A DNA stretch of 64,000 nucleotides from Cornus controversa (Eukaryota; Streptophyta; Magnoliopsida; Cornales; Cornaceae), in the NCBI GenBank assembly GCA_026545225.1, contig CM048845.1, positions 32,106,501-32,170,500 of the forward strand, read 5' to 3'. Below the pieces are notes generated by a model. That model ran no database searches and was not told where the DNA came from. It saw nothing but the letters and a program-made list of their open reading frames with translations. Below are positions 45,336-57,254 of the stretch, piece by piece. The position numbers were made by a program, and so were the translations under genes. Position 1 is the stretch's first letter. Every line of letters starts with the position of its first letter.

Positions 45336-48232
45336 TAAGGAAGAACACTTTTGTTTTATTTATTTATTTATTTATTTATTTTAGGTTGTTTTGTTTTCAG
45401 TTTAGATGTTTTAACACCAATCAAGAGTTTAATACTTTATGTAGGTTCTTGACTTGCAATTGTAGAGTATGTGTAAAATTTCTAGAAACTATGATTTGAA
45501 TGCAGTGGTTTAAGTCGTTATTTGCATTGACATGACTTGGAGTGGTTGACTCTAGTTCTTTTCACAATTCACACGCACACTAGTAGAGTTAGTGGGGTTT
45601 GTACTTGGCTTTGAGTATCAATTATGTGTGCTGAATATAAGTCGGTATCCCTTGAGAATAAACATTTTAAACATGCTATACTTAAAAAATATATATATAA
45701 TAAAATAAAAAAATAAAAAATAAAAATAAAAATAATAATCTTATGGTTTGTGGCCGTTTTGGTTCGAGTTATTAGGTCCCTCGAGGTATCTTGAAACCTG
45801 GTGCCCTAAAGCCATTTGGTTTGGGAGTCATAGGCTGAAAGCTCGCTACATGGACCAATTCGAAAGCCTAATAAACCTAGGCATTGTGTTATTGGTTAGT
45901 CTATGGTTTGTGGCCGTTTTGATTCGAGTTATTAGGTTCCTCGAGGTATCTTGAAACCTGGTGCCCTAAAGCCATTTGGTTTGGGAGTCACAGGCTGAAA
46001 ACTTGCTACATGGATCAATTCGAAAGCCTAATAAACCTGGGCATTGCACAACTAAATCAAAAAAAAAAAAAATTTTGCATGTATTCATGTTTTGAGTGAT
46101 ACATTCAATAAGGGGATCCAATAAATTGAAGGGACTTATAATTGCTCACTCAAGGCCGGGTTAAACCACATTGATGAATGCTAGTTCACTTTTCATGAGG
46201 GGGCTAGAGTTAGTTTCTTTGAGTTGTGATTGATGTAAATTTTGGGTGAGAACCATTGTTTTGAATTATGGGATTTAGGGATTTGAAAGTATTTTTGAAT
46301 GCAAGTCTTTTAACTGTATTTTGTAGTCTTCGCCTTGATTAATGTTTGAAACATAAATTTTGGCATGTTTGTGGGTAACATCTCTGGAAACCCTCACGAG
46401 ACTTTACTCGTCCACTAGGGGTAACCTAGGGGTTTAAAAGGCTTGTTGCATATGCTAAATGCAATCGGATCTCCCACGAAAGAGGAAATAGTTTAGTATT
46501 TTACTTCATTTTTAGTTTTGTATTGCTAAGAGACTAGCAATTTGTAAGTTTGGGGGTGTGATAAGTAATGAATATTGCATATTCAGTATCCCTAAATTAT
46601 ATGAATTAGTGTCTTAGTAATATTTCTTTAATGTTTTTATTAATAATTTTAATCTTTTTATAATTTCAGGTGATGAAGGATAATTCTGATTAATAATGGT
46701 GAAATCGGGCTACAAATGGTACTCATTTAGTTATCACTGAAGCTTGACCCATGAGAGATATTTTTATCTTGAAGATCCAAACTAAATGGACTGAAGAAAT
46801 GGGCTGCAAATAAATGTAAATGAAGGAAAGGAGCACGGGCCCATTCGCATTGAAGATTGGGCCAATTCAGGCCTAAAAAGTCCTGGACCCGTGTTGGTAT
46901 TCAGACCATAACTCCGTACACGATTGTCAAAACGACCCAAACTCCGCGTGGGTTGAAGGAAATTCAATTCTGCACAATTTCATATTTCACGAAAATTTCC
47001 TAAAACGGACGTTTTCATCAACTTTCTGCCCTATTTGCGCAGCTGCCACTTTTTGGGCGCAAATGCCACTTTGTGAGGAGCAAGTGCCATTTTCTTATGC
47101 GCACTTGCCACTTTGGGAAGGCTAGGTGTCCCGTTGGTTTGGTTTCGCAAAGTAAAAACGATGAAACGAAGAAAACTAGGGTATTCTGGAGGGGGGAGAG
47201 CAGAGAGAAAAGACGGAGGCGATTCGTGACGATTGACAGAAAGAAAAGAGAGGCTTCAACAACTGCCATGAGGAGCTAACTTCATCCTAGGGGTTTAACG
47301 AAGCCCTAGCTAAGTATCATTGTTGATTGGGTTATATTTGGGGATTATTCTTTTTATGTATATAGTTGTATAATTTTGAGGACTATTTTGTATCATTTGT
47401 GTAATAAGTGACAATTGCATAGATATGCATTTATGGTTGTTTAAATGTTTATAATCATTCTTGATTTAATGTTGTCTTGTCTTAGATGGTATTTTATCTT
47501 GATTGAACTCAAATCATTCCCATGAGAGATTAAAAATGAATGATAATTATACAACAAGTTTTCATTGCATGTATGAACATATAACTTTGACAGTTCATGC
47601 CTAGGGAAGACGAGTCGTGCTACACCCTAGTTTAGGTAGACGATTCGTGCCAACCGAAGATGGGTTGTAGCTTAGTGAGTGTTTGTATATATCCTCTTGA
47701 CGATTTCATTGTGAACATGTGTGTATGAGACAAGGACTTTGATAGGCCATGCCTAGGAAAGACGAGTCGTGCTACACCCTAGTTTAGGTAGAAGATTCGT
47801 GCCAACCGAAGATGGGTTATTGCTTAGACCTTAATTGTATGTTCATCGTTCCATGAATCTGATTTATGCATATTATAGAATTTTCCCAAAAGTAATTTCA
47901 ATCGACAATGGTATGATGCTAGTGGTGAAGTTAAGACCCTAGACTTCTCTCTCTTGAATTTTATCTATCATTTATTTATGTTTGTATTTCATTTCATTTA
48001 ATTTCAGCACCTTAGAATTAAAAACAAAATAAATTCTTTTTCAATTAAATTAGAAGAGATCTTGATAGCTTAACAACGAAACCAACGCAGTCTCTGTGGG
48101 TTCGACCCCTACTCACCACTTTACTAATTTTAGTAGAGTATTTGTAGGGTTTTATAAATTCTTTTTTTGTCGAGGTGTAAAACAACGACGACATTATTCC
48201 ATATTATTTTATCACGTTTTGCACGTCGAACA
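45336..48232 (+). repeat. Right arm of element D (inverted copy)
   Basis: Reverse complement of 41259-44164. It has 3' interior (45336-46545), polypurine tract AAGTTTGGGGGTG (46546-46558) and a 1,674-bp LTR in plus sense (46559-48232), TGATAAGTAATG...GTCGAACA. Differences seen by eye include the homopolymer at 46059-46072 and single changes near 45830 and 47029. Open frames here mirror those of the left arm and are not genes. Confidence 0.9.
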
Positions 48233-48237
48233 GCGAT

Positions 48238-48594
48238 CGATCCTCCTTGGAGAGGGGCGATCAATCCCCCCGCAGGGAGCACTTCGGGCCTTTATCGCCC
48301 AGGGTCGGTCGGGAAGAATAAAATCGAGCTAGTGATCATCCAAGGTCGACCGAGACCTATCCTTTCATCCGTTTTGAGTCCGACTATCCCGACGCACCTC
48401 TCGGCATCCCTTAGAAGCAACTAAGACATCGAAAACTCAAAGAAGACACATTAAAACATACCTAATGTTGGAAGAAAAATTAAGAAACATGAACTAAAAA
48501 TTAAAAAGAAAGACAAACTAAAGAAATTAAAGGTTAGAGATACAAAATACCCCATATTTAACGTCCCTGAGCAATTTTCATCACCCAAGAAGGA
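48238..48594 (-). other. Post-pol spacer of element C, right of D
   Basis: Directly after the D target copy GCGAT (48233-48237). It contains GGGGCGATCAATCC, TATCGCCCAGGGTCGGTCG and AAGGTCGACCGAGAC, a motif family like that left of D, then AT-rich DNA up to the pol stop at 48595. No gene. Confidence 0.5.
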
Positions 48595-50640
48595 TCAAGT
48601 AAGATAGACGGGATCCGTCAAGTCGACGAACTCTACATCTCTAGTTGGCACAACTCCTTCTACACAATTTTTCAATGTTTGCCCATTGAGTGATTTCTTG
48701 AATACCCTAAACAATTGCTTATTCGGGAATGAGTCATGAATAGGAAATGCATCGAACATGGAATCTGGCACAATTAGGGACAAATGGTTTGCCACTACAT
48801 TCTTTGTCCCCTTTTTATCTTTTATCTCCAAATCAAACTCTTGCAACAATAGAATCCATCGAATAAGGCACGGCTTGGTTTCCTTCTTTGCTAACAAGTG
48901 CCTTAATGGTGCATGATTAGAGTAGATAACCACCTTGGACCCCAACAGATAGGAATGGAACTTATCCAAGGCAAATACGACAGCTAGAAGCTCTTTCTCT
49001 ATTGTGATATAACTAAGTTGAGCATCCAAAAGAGTCTTACTAGCGTAGTAGATGACATAAGGGCGCTTCTCTTCTCTTTATCCCAGTACTGCTCCTACTG
49101 CATAGTCAGAAACATCACACATAATTTCGAAAGGCAGTGCCCATTTCAGAGATTGAATGATTGGTGCAAATGATAGTAAAGACCGAAGCTTCTCGAAGGC
49201 TTGCAAACAATCATCAGCAAAGGAAAAGGTAACATCCTTAGATAATAGATAACACAAGGGTTGAGCAATATTACTGAAGTCTTTGATGAATCTTCTATAG
49301 AACCCGGCATGGCCTAAGAAAGAACGGACTTGCCTCACTATAGTAGGGGGAGGCAGAGTAGAAATTAGGTCGATCTTCGCTTTGTCAACTTCAATACCCC
49401 TCTTTAAAACAACATGTCCTAACACAATACCCTCTTTCACCATGAAATGTCTCTTCTCCCACCTAAGGATCAAATTTCGGTCTCGTTATCTCTGAAGCGC
49501 AAGTGATAAATTCTTCAAACAATCTTCAAAGGATAATCCAAAAATAGAGAAATCATCCATGAAAACCTCCCAGAACTTTTCCATCATGTCAGAGAATATT
49601 GCCATCGTACACCTTTGAGATGTTGCTGGAGCATTACATAACCTAAAGGGCATGCGGCGATAAACAAAAGTACCAAAAGGGAATGTAAAAGTGGTCTTCT
49701 CTTGATCTTCTGGGTCCATAGCCACTTGATTATAACCAGAATAGCCATCAAGAAAGAAATAATAGCTCTAACCTACCAACCTCTCAAGAATTTGGCCAAT
49801 GAATGGAAAAGGAAAGTGATCCTTCCGAGTCATGAAGTTAAATTTTCTATAGTCAATGCAAACATGCCAACCTATGGCAGCACATTGTGGAATGAACTCC
49901 CCCATAGAATTGGGAATAATAGTAAAACCGGACTTCTTAGGAACAACTTGAATTAGGCTCACCCATGTGCTATCAGAAATTGGATAGATGATATCTGCAT
50001 CAAGCAACTTGATCGCCTCTTTCATCACCACCTCTTTCATATTGGGATTCAATCGCCTCTAAGATTCTTTAAATGGCTTGCTTCATTATTTTAGATGAAT
50101 TTTATGCATGCAAATAGAAGGATCAATGCCATTGAGGTCTGCTACACTCCACCCAATTGCTTCATGATGTTGGTACAAGACCTCCACTAAACTTGCTTGT
50201 TGAGTGTCTGTCAAATCAAAGGCAATGATAACTGGAAGAGTTTTGTTGGCCCCCAAAAACACATATTTTAACTTATCAAGCAAGGGCTTCAGTTCTAGTT
50301 ATGGAGGGGACTATATTGAAAGCACTAGAGGAGTGCTAGAGAGGAGAGGCAGTGGCTCGACTGGAATTCTCCAAGTTAGAGTATTATGAATGATTGCAAC
50401 TTCCAACATAGGATTTTCCTCTTCACCTAGTTCCTCTGTATTGAATGTCTCATAGTCTAAGAGGGACTTGCAAACCTCCAAGGAGTTGTGAGATAAAGAA
50501 GATGACATAAATTTCTCCACACAAACTTCAATAACATCTAGGCATAAAACATCACTCTGATCTGGAGGGTGTTGGATAGTATTGAAAATATTAAGCTTAA
50601 CCTTAATGTTGCCAAATGAAATATCCATGATCCTCGACCT
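48595..50640 (-). pseudogene. RT-RNase H of element C, integrase deleted
   Basis: One frame with several stops, no frameshift seen. Order: linker (50628-50311); IDPSICMHKIHL; RT with VCIDYRKFNFMTRKDHFPFPF, FTFPFGTFVYRRMPFRLCNAP and the catalytic VFMDDFSIFG (near 49545); RNase H with [35 protein letters not shown] and [14 protein letters not shown]. After [10 protein letters not shown] the frame passes straight into [13 protein letters not shown] and ends DLTDPVYLT, the integrase terminus. The integrase body is therefore deleted in frame. RT copies element RNA into cDNA; this copy is broken by stops near 50284, 50053, 49726, 49474 and 49030. Confidence 0.7.
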
Positions 50641-51621
50641 ACATTTTATGCAAGCATCAACACTAGCTAAAAAAGGTCAACCAAGGCTGACTGGAATGTG
50701 CCTCCTTGGATTATGTACCAGCTCAGTGTCAAGCATAATAAAATCAACTGGAAAGTAGAACTTGTCCACTCTAATGAGCACATTTTCGATAATCCCTCAT
50801 GGTTGCTTTGTTGATCTATATGCAAATTGTAGTACCACTGGGGTAGGCTTCAATTCTCCTAAACCCGACTATAGATAGACTGAAAAAGGCAGCAAGTTCA
50901 CATTTGTACCCAAATCAAGAAGAGCTTTATCAACATGGTGCTCCCCAATGATGCATGAGATAGTTAGAGCACCAAGATCTTTGTACTTGGGAGGAGTGCA
51001 ATACTGAATTATGGAGCTCACTTATTGTGGCAGCATTACCTTCTTTGGCACATGACTTTTTGAACACTTTTTCTGAGTGCACAAGTCTTTCAAAAAATTT
51101 GCATAAGGCAGAATCTGTTTGATGGCATCAAAGAGTGGTAGATTAATCTTCCCTTATCGAAAAACCTCTATCATGTCCTACAACTTGTCCCCTTACTTCC
51201 CCAACTTAAATGCTTGTAGAAAACGTTGTGGGAAGGGAGCCTTAGGCTCATATAAATTTTCAGCACTTGGACTTGCGATCACTTTCTCTTCTTCTTTATT
51301 TTTCTCCCCCACCTTGTTATCAATTATTTTCCCATTTCAAAGTGGTGATAGCTTAAACTTGCTCATGGTGTGGGTTACTTGTAAAAGTATGCATCCCTCT
51401 AGGATTGACAACAGGTTGGCTTGGTAGCTTCCCCTCCTCTCTTTTACTCAAAGCATTAGCAAGTTGTCCAGACTGACATTCCAGTTTGGCGATGGACTGC
51501 AAGTGAGAGTGAACCAATTGAATAGTAGCTTGCACTCTTTCTGCAGTAACTTACATTATTTCTACAATAAACTCAAGCCTTCTAAACTTTGCTAGGGCAA
51601 GTGCCAACTAATCTTCAAGAG
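50641..51621 (-). pseudogene. gag end and protease of element C
   Basis: Minus sense from the A insertion: gag linker LECQSGQLANALSKREEGKLP (51353-51535); the conserved block on probable capsid C-terminal side; and protease pieces around 50930-50650, including the plus-strand shadows of LGASVN-like and GxPFLA-like motifs. Stops and at least one frame change break it. The gag start is displaced beyond element A. The TSD copy AAGAG at 51617-51621 marks A's insertion. Confidence 0.6.
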
Positions 51622-53043
51622 TGATGTGGTCGGAACTAAATTATATTGTAAGCTTAATTTTTCCCTTTTTATCAAAATATAATTTAACCACTCGCAAGAG
51701 CACGAATCTTTGTAGATAAGGTTCTATATAGAGGGTATCGATCCCACGAGGACTAGTCGCAATTGTCTTAAAGGAAGATTAATTCTACTTTAATTCGAAA
51801 AAACAGATTTTTGAATTTATGTTTAGAAACTTTTGCATGAATGAAATGACAAGAAAAGTAAAGAGTTTAAAGTTGGGAGAGAGAACTAGGGTTGGTTTCC
51901 ACCACTAGCCATTCACATGTTCATAAGTGTAGCAAGCATGGGATTCATTAATTAAATGCCTAACAATGTCATTAGGCTTGTGACCTCAATGACATATCAA
52001 AAGATCAATGTGTGTGCTAACCTATCATAATCCATCTTCAACAAGCATAGCTCTTCAACCTAACTAACTACCTAATTACTCTACTCTCTAAGTGAACACT
52101 ACATGCATCCAAACTACCTTGTCTTGGCATGGTCTATACAAACTAACATCACACATTCATTTAAACACCATTATCTAGCCATCATTTGCACTTCTTGTGG
52201 AATATGCAAATGTTGTGCATTCAAGTGACAAAATCTACTTTAAGACAAGAATAAATTCCAAATCAAATGAATATATATAAGAGATCTATTTGTGTACATA
52301 ATCACTAGGCTAAATAATCAACATTTAATTACAAATCCCAAGAGCTACAAAGATGAACAAGTTTACATGGCTAGGGGTTGAAACCAACACCCTAGTAGAA
52401 GAGTTAGTTGCTCATGGTTGCCTTGCACCCTTCCATTGATGAAGAGAATGAAGATTCTTGGTCTGGTTCAGCTTTTCCTCTTCCTCTCCCGAAGGTCTCT
52501 CTCTAGTATCTTGATGTGTGTTGAGAGATATGAGATATGTGTGGCTTTTGGTGCTTTTTGGCTCCTTTTTCTCCTTTGGGGCCCACCATATATATATATA
52601 TATATCATTATATATATCTCTTGTATCAAGAAGGCCCCCAAAAGTCTTGTTCAAGTCAGACAATCCCCCTAAGTCGTGCAAAAAGGGGGATTTTGTTGCA
52701 AGTGGGAGAGCAGGTGAGCAAATGGCCAAGTGGGCTCTGCAGCATCTCGATTGATCGAGATTGAATCTCGATTGATCGAGATTTCGATCAATCGAAATGA
52801 GATCTCGATCAATCGAGATTTCGATTAATCGAGATCAACATCTCGATTGATCGAGATGCCTTGGGCTGCATTTTCTGATTTCTACTCTTGACTGCAGAAA
52901 GCTTCCAACTTTGCTCCATTTACTCCAATACCTGCAAAACATCAAAAATACAAAAATACCGTAAACATATCTCGGTAAACGCAAAAATGGAACTAACGTA
53001 TGTAAGAAAAAGGGTTCAAATGCATAGAATTGAACACTTATCA
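51622..53043 (-). repeat. 3' LTR of element A (1,422 bp)
   Basis: Plus-strand edges TGATGTGGTC and GAACACTTATCA. It aligns with 63174-64000 for the visible part with very few differences (for example AGATCTATTTG against AGATGTATTTG near 52280/63835). It carries the TCGATCAATCGA motif cluster at 52743-52858. Confidence 0.9.
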
Positions 53044-54843
53044 CACCCCCAAACTTACATATTGCTAGTCCCTTAGCAATACATTATTACAAAAATGAAA
53101 TCAACTATCTTATACAAAAGTTTAATCATGCTCAGTCATCAACTAGATAAAGGGCGATCATCCGTTCATTTCACATTTGGCAAATGCAACAAGTATTACA
53201 GAACTATGTGGTCCTTAGCAAAAATGGACTTTCACAAGCTATAAATGAACGACAGTCCCCACATAATGGCCAGCCCGAACAAATATAACAATTCCACCCC
53301 CAAAATCCTCTTTGAAAAGTGAACATGCATTCCAACATGTGGCTTTTGTCATATTTGGAGAAGAAAACGAACAAATCTATTTTTGAGAGAAAAACTCATT
53401 GAAAATGCTCGACACGGCTGTTCATTATCACAAAACATTCATGATTGCTCATGTGAAGATGATCGTGCAATGCTTAGCTCTTTTTGCTTTCTTGCAAGCC
53501 CATGTAGCGGCGTTGGGCCAATGACTCCCAAACCAATTGATTTTAGGGCATTAGGTGAAGAAGCACCCCTCGGACTTAATGACCGAGCTTACAAGGCGAT
53601 GAGGGTAAGCAAGCCACCCGCTTATTATTGCTCAACCTTACACACTTTTACACGAATATTCCCTGCTTTGAGGCATAGAAATCCGGTTTATTGAGTGAGA
53701 AGGCTTATTGCAAATTTTTCTCTTTTTTTTTTTTGTTTTACAACAACCGGAAGAACTTATTCTTTAAGTTGTTCAGATAAAAACAGAAATTTTCAAAAAT
53801 TCTCCCTCAGACTTATACCCCACAATTTAAAATGCATGTGTGCAAATTTGTGCGGTTAAGGACAAATTTAGGGCAAGAATTGTACGTGCTCGAATTTAGA
53901 CAAAAATGTAGACCGTTCTAGCCTACTATAAAGCTTGCAAAAGTGCGGGTATTTACAATGTTAAAGTTCTTAACTACCTGCTGCATTTACCTCGGACATT
54001 TAATCGAATGACTTCCTTTAAAAAGCAAGACATCATGGCAAGCATGCAAAAATATCAAGAAGAAAAAAAATTGCTCTACAATGACATTCAAAATAATGAC
54101 TGAACATTGCATGCGTATGCAAGTGGTATAGCATACCGCACCCCCAAACTTATATGCAACATTGTCCTCAATGTTTGGACAAAAAGAACAAGGAAAGAAG
54201 TTACCGGGATGGCAGAATGTGAGAAAAATGGTATTCCACAGCAGCGGTCATCTTGTAAATAAGGAAAACCTACATAGAACACCAACTGGATACCACGAGC
54301 ATTAAAAGGAACAAAAAGTAGATAAATAGAACATAATGAAATAATTATGCACAAACTGACAATGCCAATATCACTGTATATCTAAGGGTCTGAACTGGTG
54401 TTTCCCAATTGTGTAAGAGGCCTATGCGACAAGATATTGACTATCCAGGCACGCTAACGTATAGCATGCAAAGGGGCTGCCTTTCTTTATTACCGCCATA
54501 CTGTGTTGAAGCAATCTCAACAGTACTGGGAATTGAAACCAGGCGGTAATAAATGAAAATCATCAACTGAATCGCATATAACAATTAGACAAGTGGTACT
54601 ACATACATAGTCAAAGTATAGAGAACAGATATATTGACAGAAAGCAAAAATAAAGACAGTAAAGATAACACATGGTATAAAAGAAAATAAAAATGTATTC
54701 CATATAGATGAAAATGAGTTTGAGTACAAAGTGTACATGTAGGTGGAATACTCAGAAAGAAACTAAACATGGCCAACATGGCCTATCAAAAATAAAGAAA
54801 GAAAAATACAGAAAGTAAAGCATAAAAGATGAATAAAATGCAG
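53044..54843 (-). other. 3' interior and polypurine tracts of element A
   Basis: Polypurine tract at 53044-53056 (CACCCCCAAACTT on plus). Second purine block near 54141-54172. It aligns along its length with 32244-34041 of B. No coding domain. Confidence 0.65.
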
Positions 54844-56067
54844 CTACTCGAGGGGTGGTGGTGGTGGTGGTGGCTCGGTGGGAGTAGAAGTGGAGGTGGA
54901 GGCTCGACTAGCGAACAGGAACTGCAGGTCCTGCCGGAAGGCTCGGAACTCGTCTAAGATCGCTCTCTGACCCTGTGCCAGAGAAGAAATGTCCGTTCGG
55001 ATGCCTGCCAGCTGACTCTGCGTCACCTGGACGTGCTCGTCAAAACCCTGCTGGAGCCGCTCTACGTCAGCCGCCAGGCAGGAATAGCCCGTCGCTAAGA
55101 TATCATGCCGCTCTGTAGCGACATCCATCTCCTCCTCCTCCATCTCCTCATCATCGGACTCACCTTCTGTTGGCTCGCCCTCCTCCACCTCCACCGGGGC
55201 ATCCATATCTACATCGTCTGGTGGATCGCCCTGGTGGTCCTGCCGCTCTAAGTGTCACCTCACCCGCTCCCACTGAGTAGATGTGAAGCGGGTGGGCGGT
55301 GCCAACTGGATGTCAGTCTGACTGACCGGTATACTGGCACTGCTGAGAAAAGCGGCGATCAGGAAAGGGAAGGGAAGCCGCCAACTAGCTGCTCGCCTCA
55401 TCCTCTTGTTGACGAGGCCGTCCCAGACCTTGAACATCTGCCCCCAGATCAGCGACGGGACAGAAAACCAAGTGCCCGTGTGGAAAGCATAGAGGCAACG
55501 GAGAAGGTCGCCCCAGCGCTCTGCCACGTGCTGCAGCGGACACGCGTTCTTGATGAGAACGGTGTCCAGGAACCAGAGTCAGCTCGGGCACATCAATTTG
55601 GACGTGCAGTTGTGACTGGGCGTGGTAAACGCCCTGCCACACATGTCCATCACGATCGAGAACAGCGTCGTGTCGGCTGGGAGTGCGGCACTGTAAAGTG
55701 GCTGACCGTCCGGGCCAACCATGTCCGGTGGCTGCTGGTGAGGGATGTCGAGCATATGCGCAATCCGGCTCGGTGTAATCGTAATCATGACGGTGCCCAC
55801 CACCGTCTGTAGTGTATCTGGCGCAGTGCAGGAGTAGGTCATGTGCTCGTAAAAGACCTGCACGAGGCGCTCGTGTGCCACGTCGGTGGGAGGCACACAT
55901 AGCCGGTCGAGGCGACACCTCCTGAGCTCGGCAACCATCCACGCGGTGTCGGGACGCCTCTCGAACTTGGCTAAGTCAAAAATCTGCTCTGGGTGGAACC
56001 TCCGAGACCGGAAGGCTCGCCCGGGCACGTCGCGAACAGAACCGGCGGCGTTCTTCACCCTCGCCAT
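54844..56067 (-). pseudogene. Athila ORF2 of element A, two stops
   Basis: 407 codons in one frame from ATG 56067 (MARVKNAAGSVRDVP) to the stop at 54844, broken by TGA at 55579-55581 and 55255-55257, both where B has an Arg codon or equivalent. Same order as in B: basic N-terminus, PPTDVAHERLVQVFYEHMTY, ITPSRIAHMLDIPHQ, LYAFHTGTWFSVPSLIWGQM, an acidic stretch longer than B's (EEMEEEEMDVATERHD), a predicted coiled coil, and the tail PPPPPPPLE. GC-rich relative to its surroundings. No signal peptide or membrane helix seen, so I do not call it an envelope protein. Confidence 0.7.
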
Positions 56068-56722
56068 AGCCTCGGAACAGTCTGCACTTGATTCCAAAAA
56101 TTACGTAAATAAAAGATAAATAAAAAGAAAGCTAAACTACGATTAAACTAAAAGAATAGAAATAAAAATGAAGTCCTAGTCCATGGTACTGACAAGAATG
56201 CAAAAAAAACTAAAAGAGGCAATGTGAACGGATGCAATCGAAACGAAGGTGTCGCGGTTACACACCATACACTAAGCATTTTAAACAAAAAGAATGCCAA
56301 ATCTCACTCCTACATGACTTCCTACCCCCCGAAACCCACAACATCTCATTACAGATATTGCAATCACATCCATCCACCCTAACATCATCTAACTATGTTT
56401 ATTACGCCGTAAAACTATCAAAAATGGTGAGAGAGTATGCAAAATGTAGCCATGCATCACTTACCTCGAGAGGAAGAAGATGAACGGCTCAACCGAAGAA
56501 GATCCACTCGCAACCGCGAAGAGGAGATCGTGCAAGTGCTAGCGGCGGCTTCGAACTACGTCGGATGGCGGCGGATGATCGGGAAGGGTAGATCGAGTGC
56601 TCGGGAGTGCTTGGAGAAGGCTTGGATCGCACGGAGGGAGAGAAGAATTTGGATGGTCTTTTAAAATGGGAGGGAAGCCCAACGGTTTAAATAGACTTTT
56701 GGCTCACGTGCAGGCCCCGCGT

Positions 56723-57090
56723 GCATCTCAATTGATCCAGATGTGCATTTCGATCAATCGAGATTTTGATTGATCGAGATCTCACCTCGATCAATCAAAA
56801 TCAGCTTCGATCGATCGAGATTGTCTCATCTATCAATCAAAAATTCCTTCACTGAATCACACATTTACTTCGATTAATCGAAATTTTATTTCGATCAATT
56901 GAAATTTTCTTTCGATCAATCGAAATTTTCGATCGATCGAAGACCTATCGAAATGTAATCGAAGAATACTACCTCTCGGGACTTTGGACTTGGCAAATCT
57001 CTACAATTTTTCGATCAATCGAGATTGAGATCTCGATCAATCGAAATCTCGATTGATCGAGATCCTGGTTTCGATCAATCGAGATGCTCA
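56723..57090 (-). repeat. TCGATCAATCGA motif cluster, pol-ORF2 spacer of A
   Basis: Same kind of array as 35911-36277 in B. More than ten copies of TCGATCAATCGA or its inverse, several mutated to TCGATTAATCGA or TCGATCGATCGA, at 20-30-bp spacing. Confidence 0.85.
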
Positions 57091-57254
57091 AAAACAGTCA
57101 GCTTGAGTTATGCTTCAGGGACTTGGATATTTGGGAATTAGATACTACATTGCTTAGACACAAACCTACTTTGGATTAAAAGGACGTCATGGAAGCATGA
57201 TAGCTACCATGGCTTCGCCACCTTACACGTCTATGGCACGTTGTCCGGATCGGC

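Larger units (their letters stand above)
41251..48232. mobile_element. Element D: palindromic Athila-type element with inverted LTRs
   Basis: Two 1,674-bp LTRs (41259-42932 and 46559-48232) lie in opposite orientation at the outer ends, each followed inward by polypurine tract and 3' interior. The arms 41259-44164 and 45336-48232 match with a handful of substitutions and differ in length by 9 bases, all in one homopolymer. The 1.17-kb centre holds a tRNA-Asp PBS (45315-45332), a leader and a 170-codon frame, all minus sense. Both outer ends are U5 ends. The left end carries eight extra bases CGCCATTT, identical to 45328-45335 beside the PBS. The whole is flanked by GCGAT at 41246-41250 and 48233-48237. 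It is inserted in element C's post-pol spacer. Confidence 0.8.

Noticed and set aside
41259..48232. Foldback DNA transposon
   Set aside because: The long inverted ends contain LTR, polypurine tract and Athila interior, with a PBS in the centre and a 5-bp TSD, so it is retroelement-derived.
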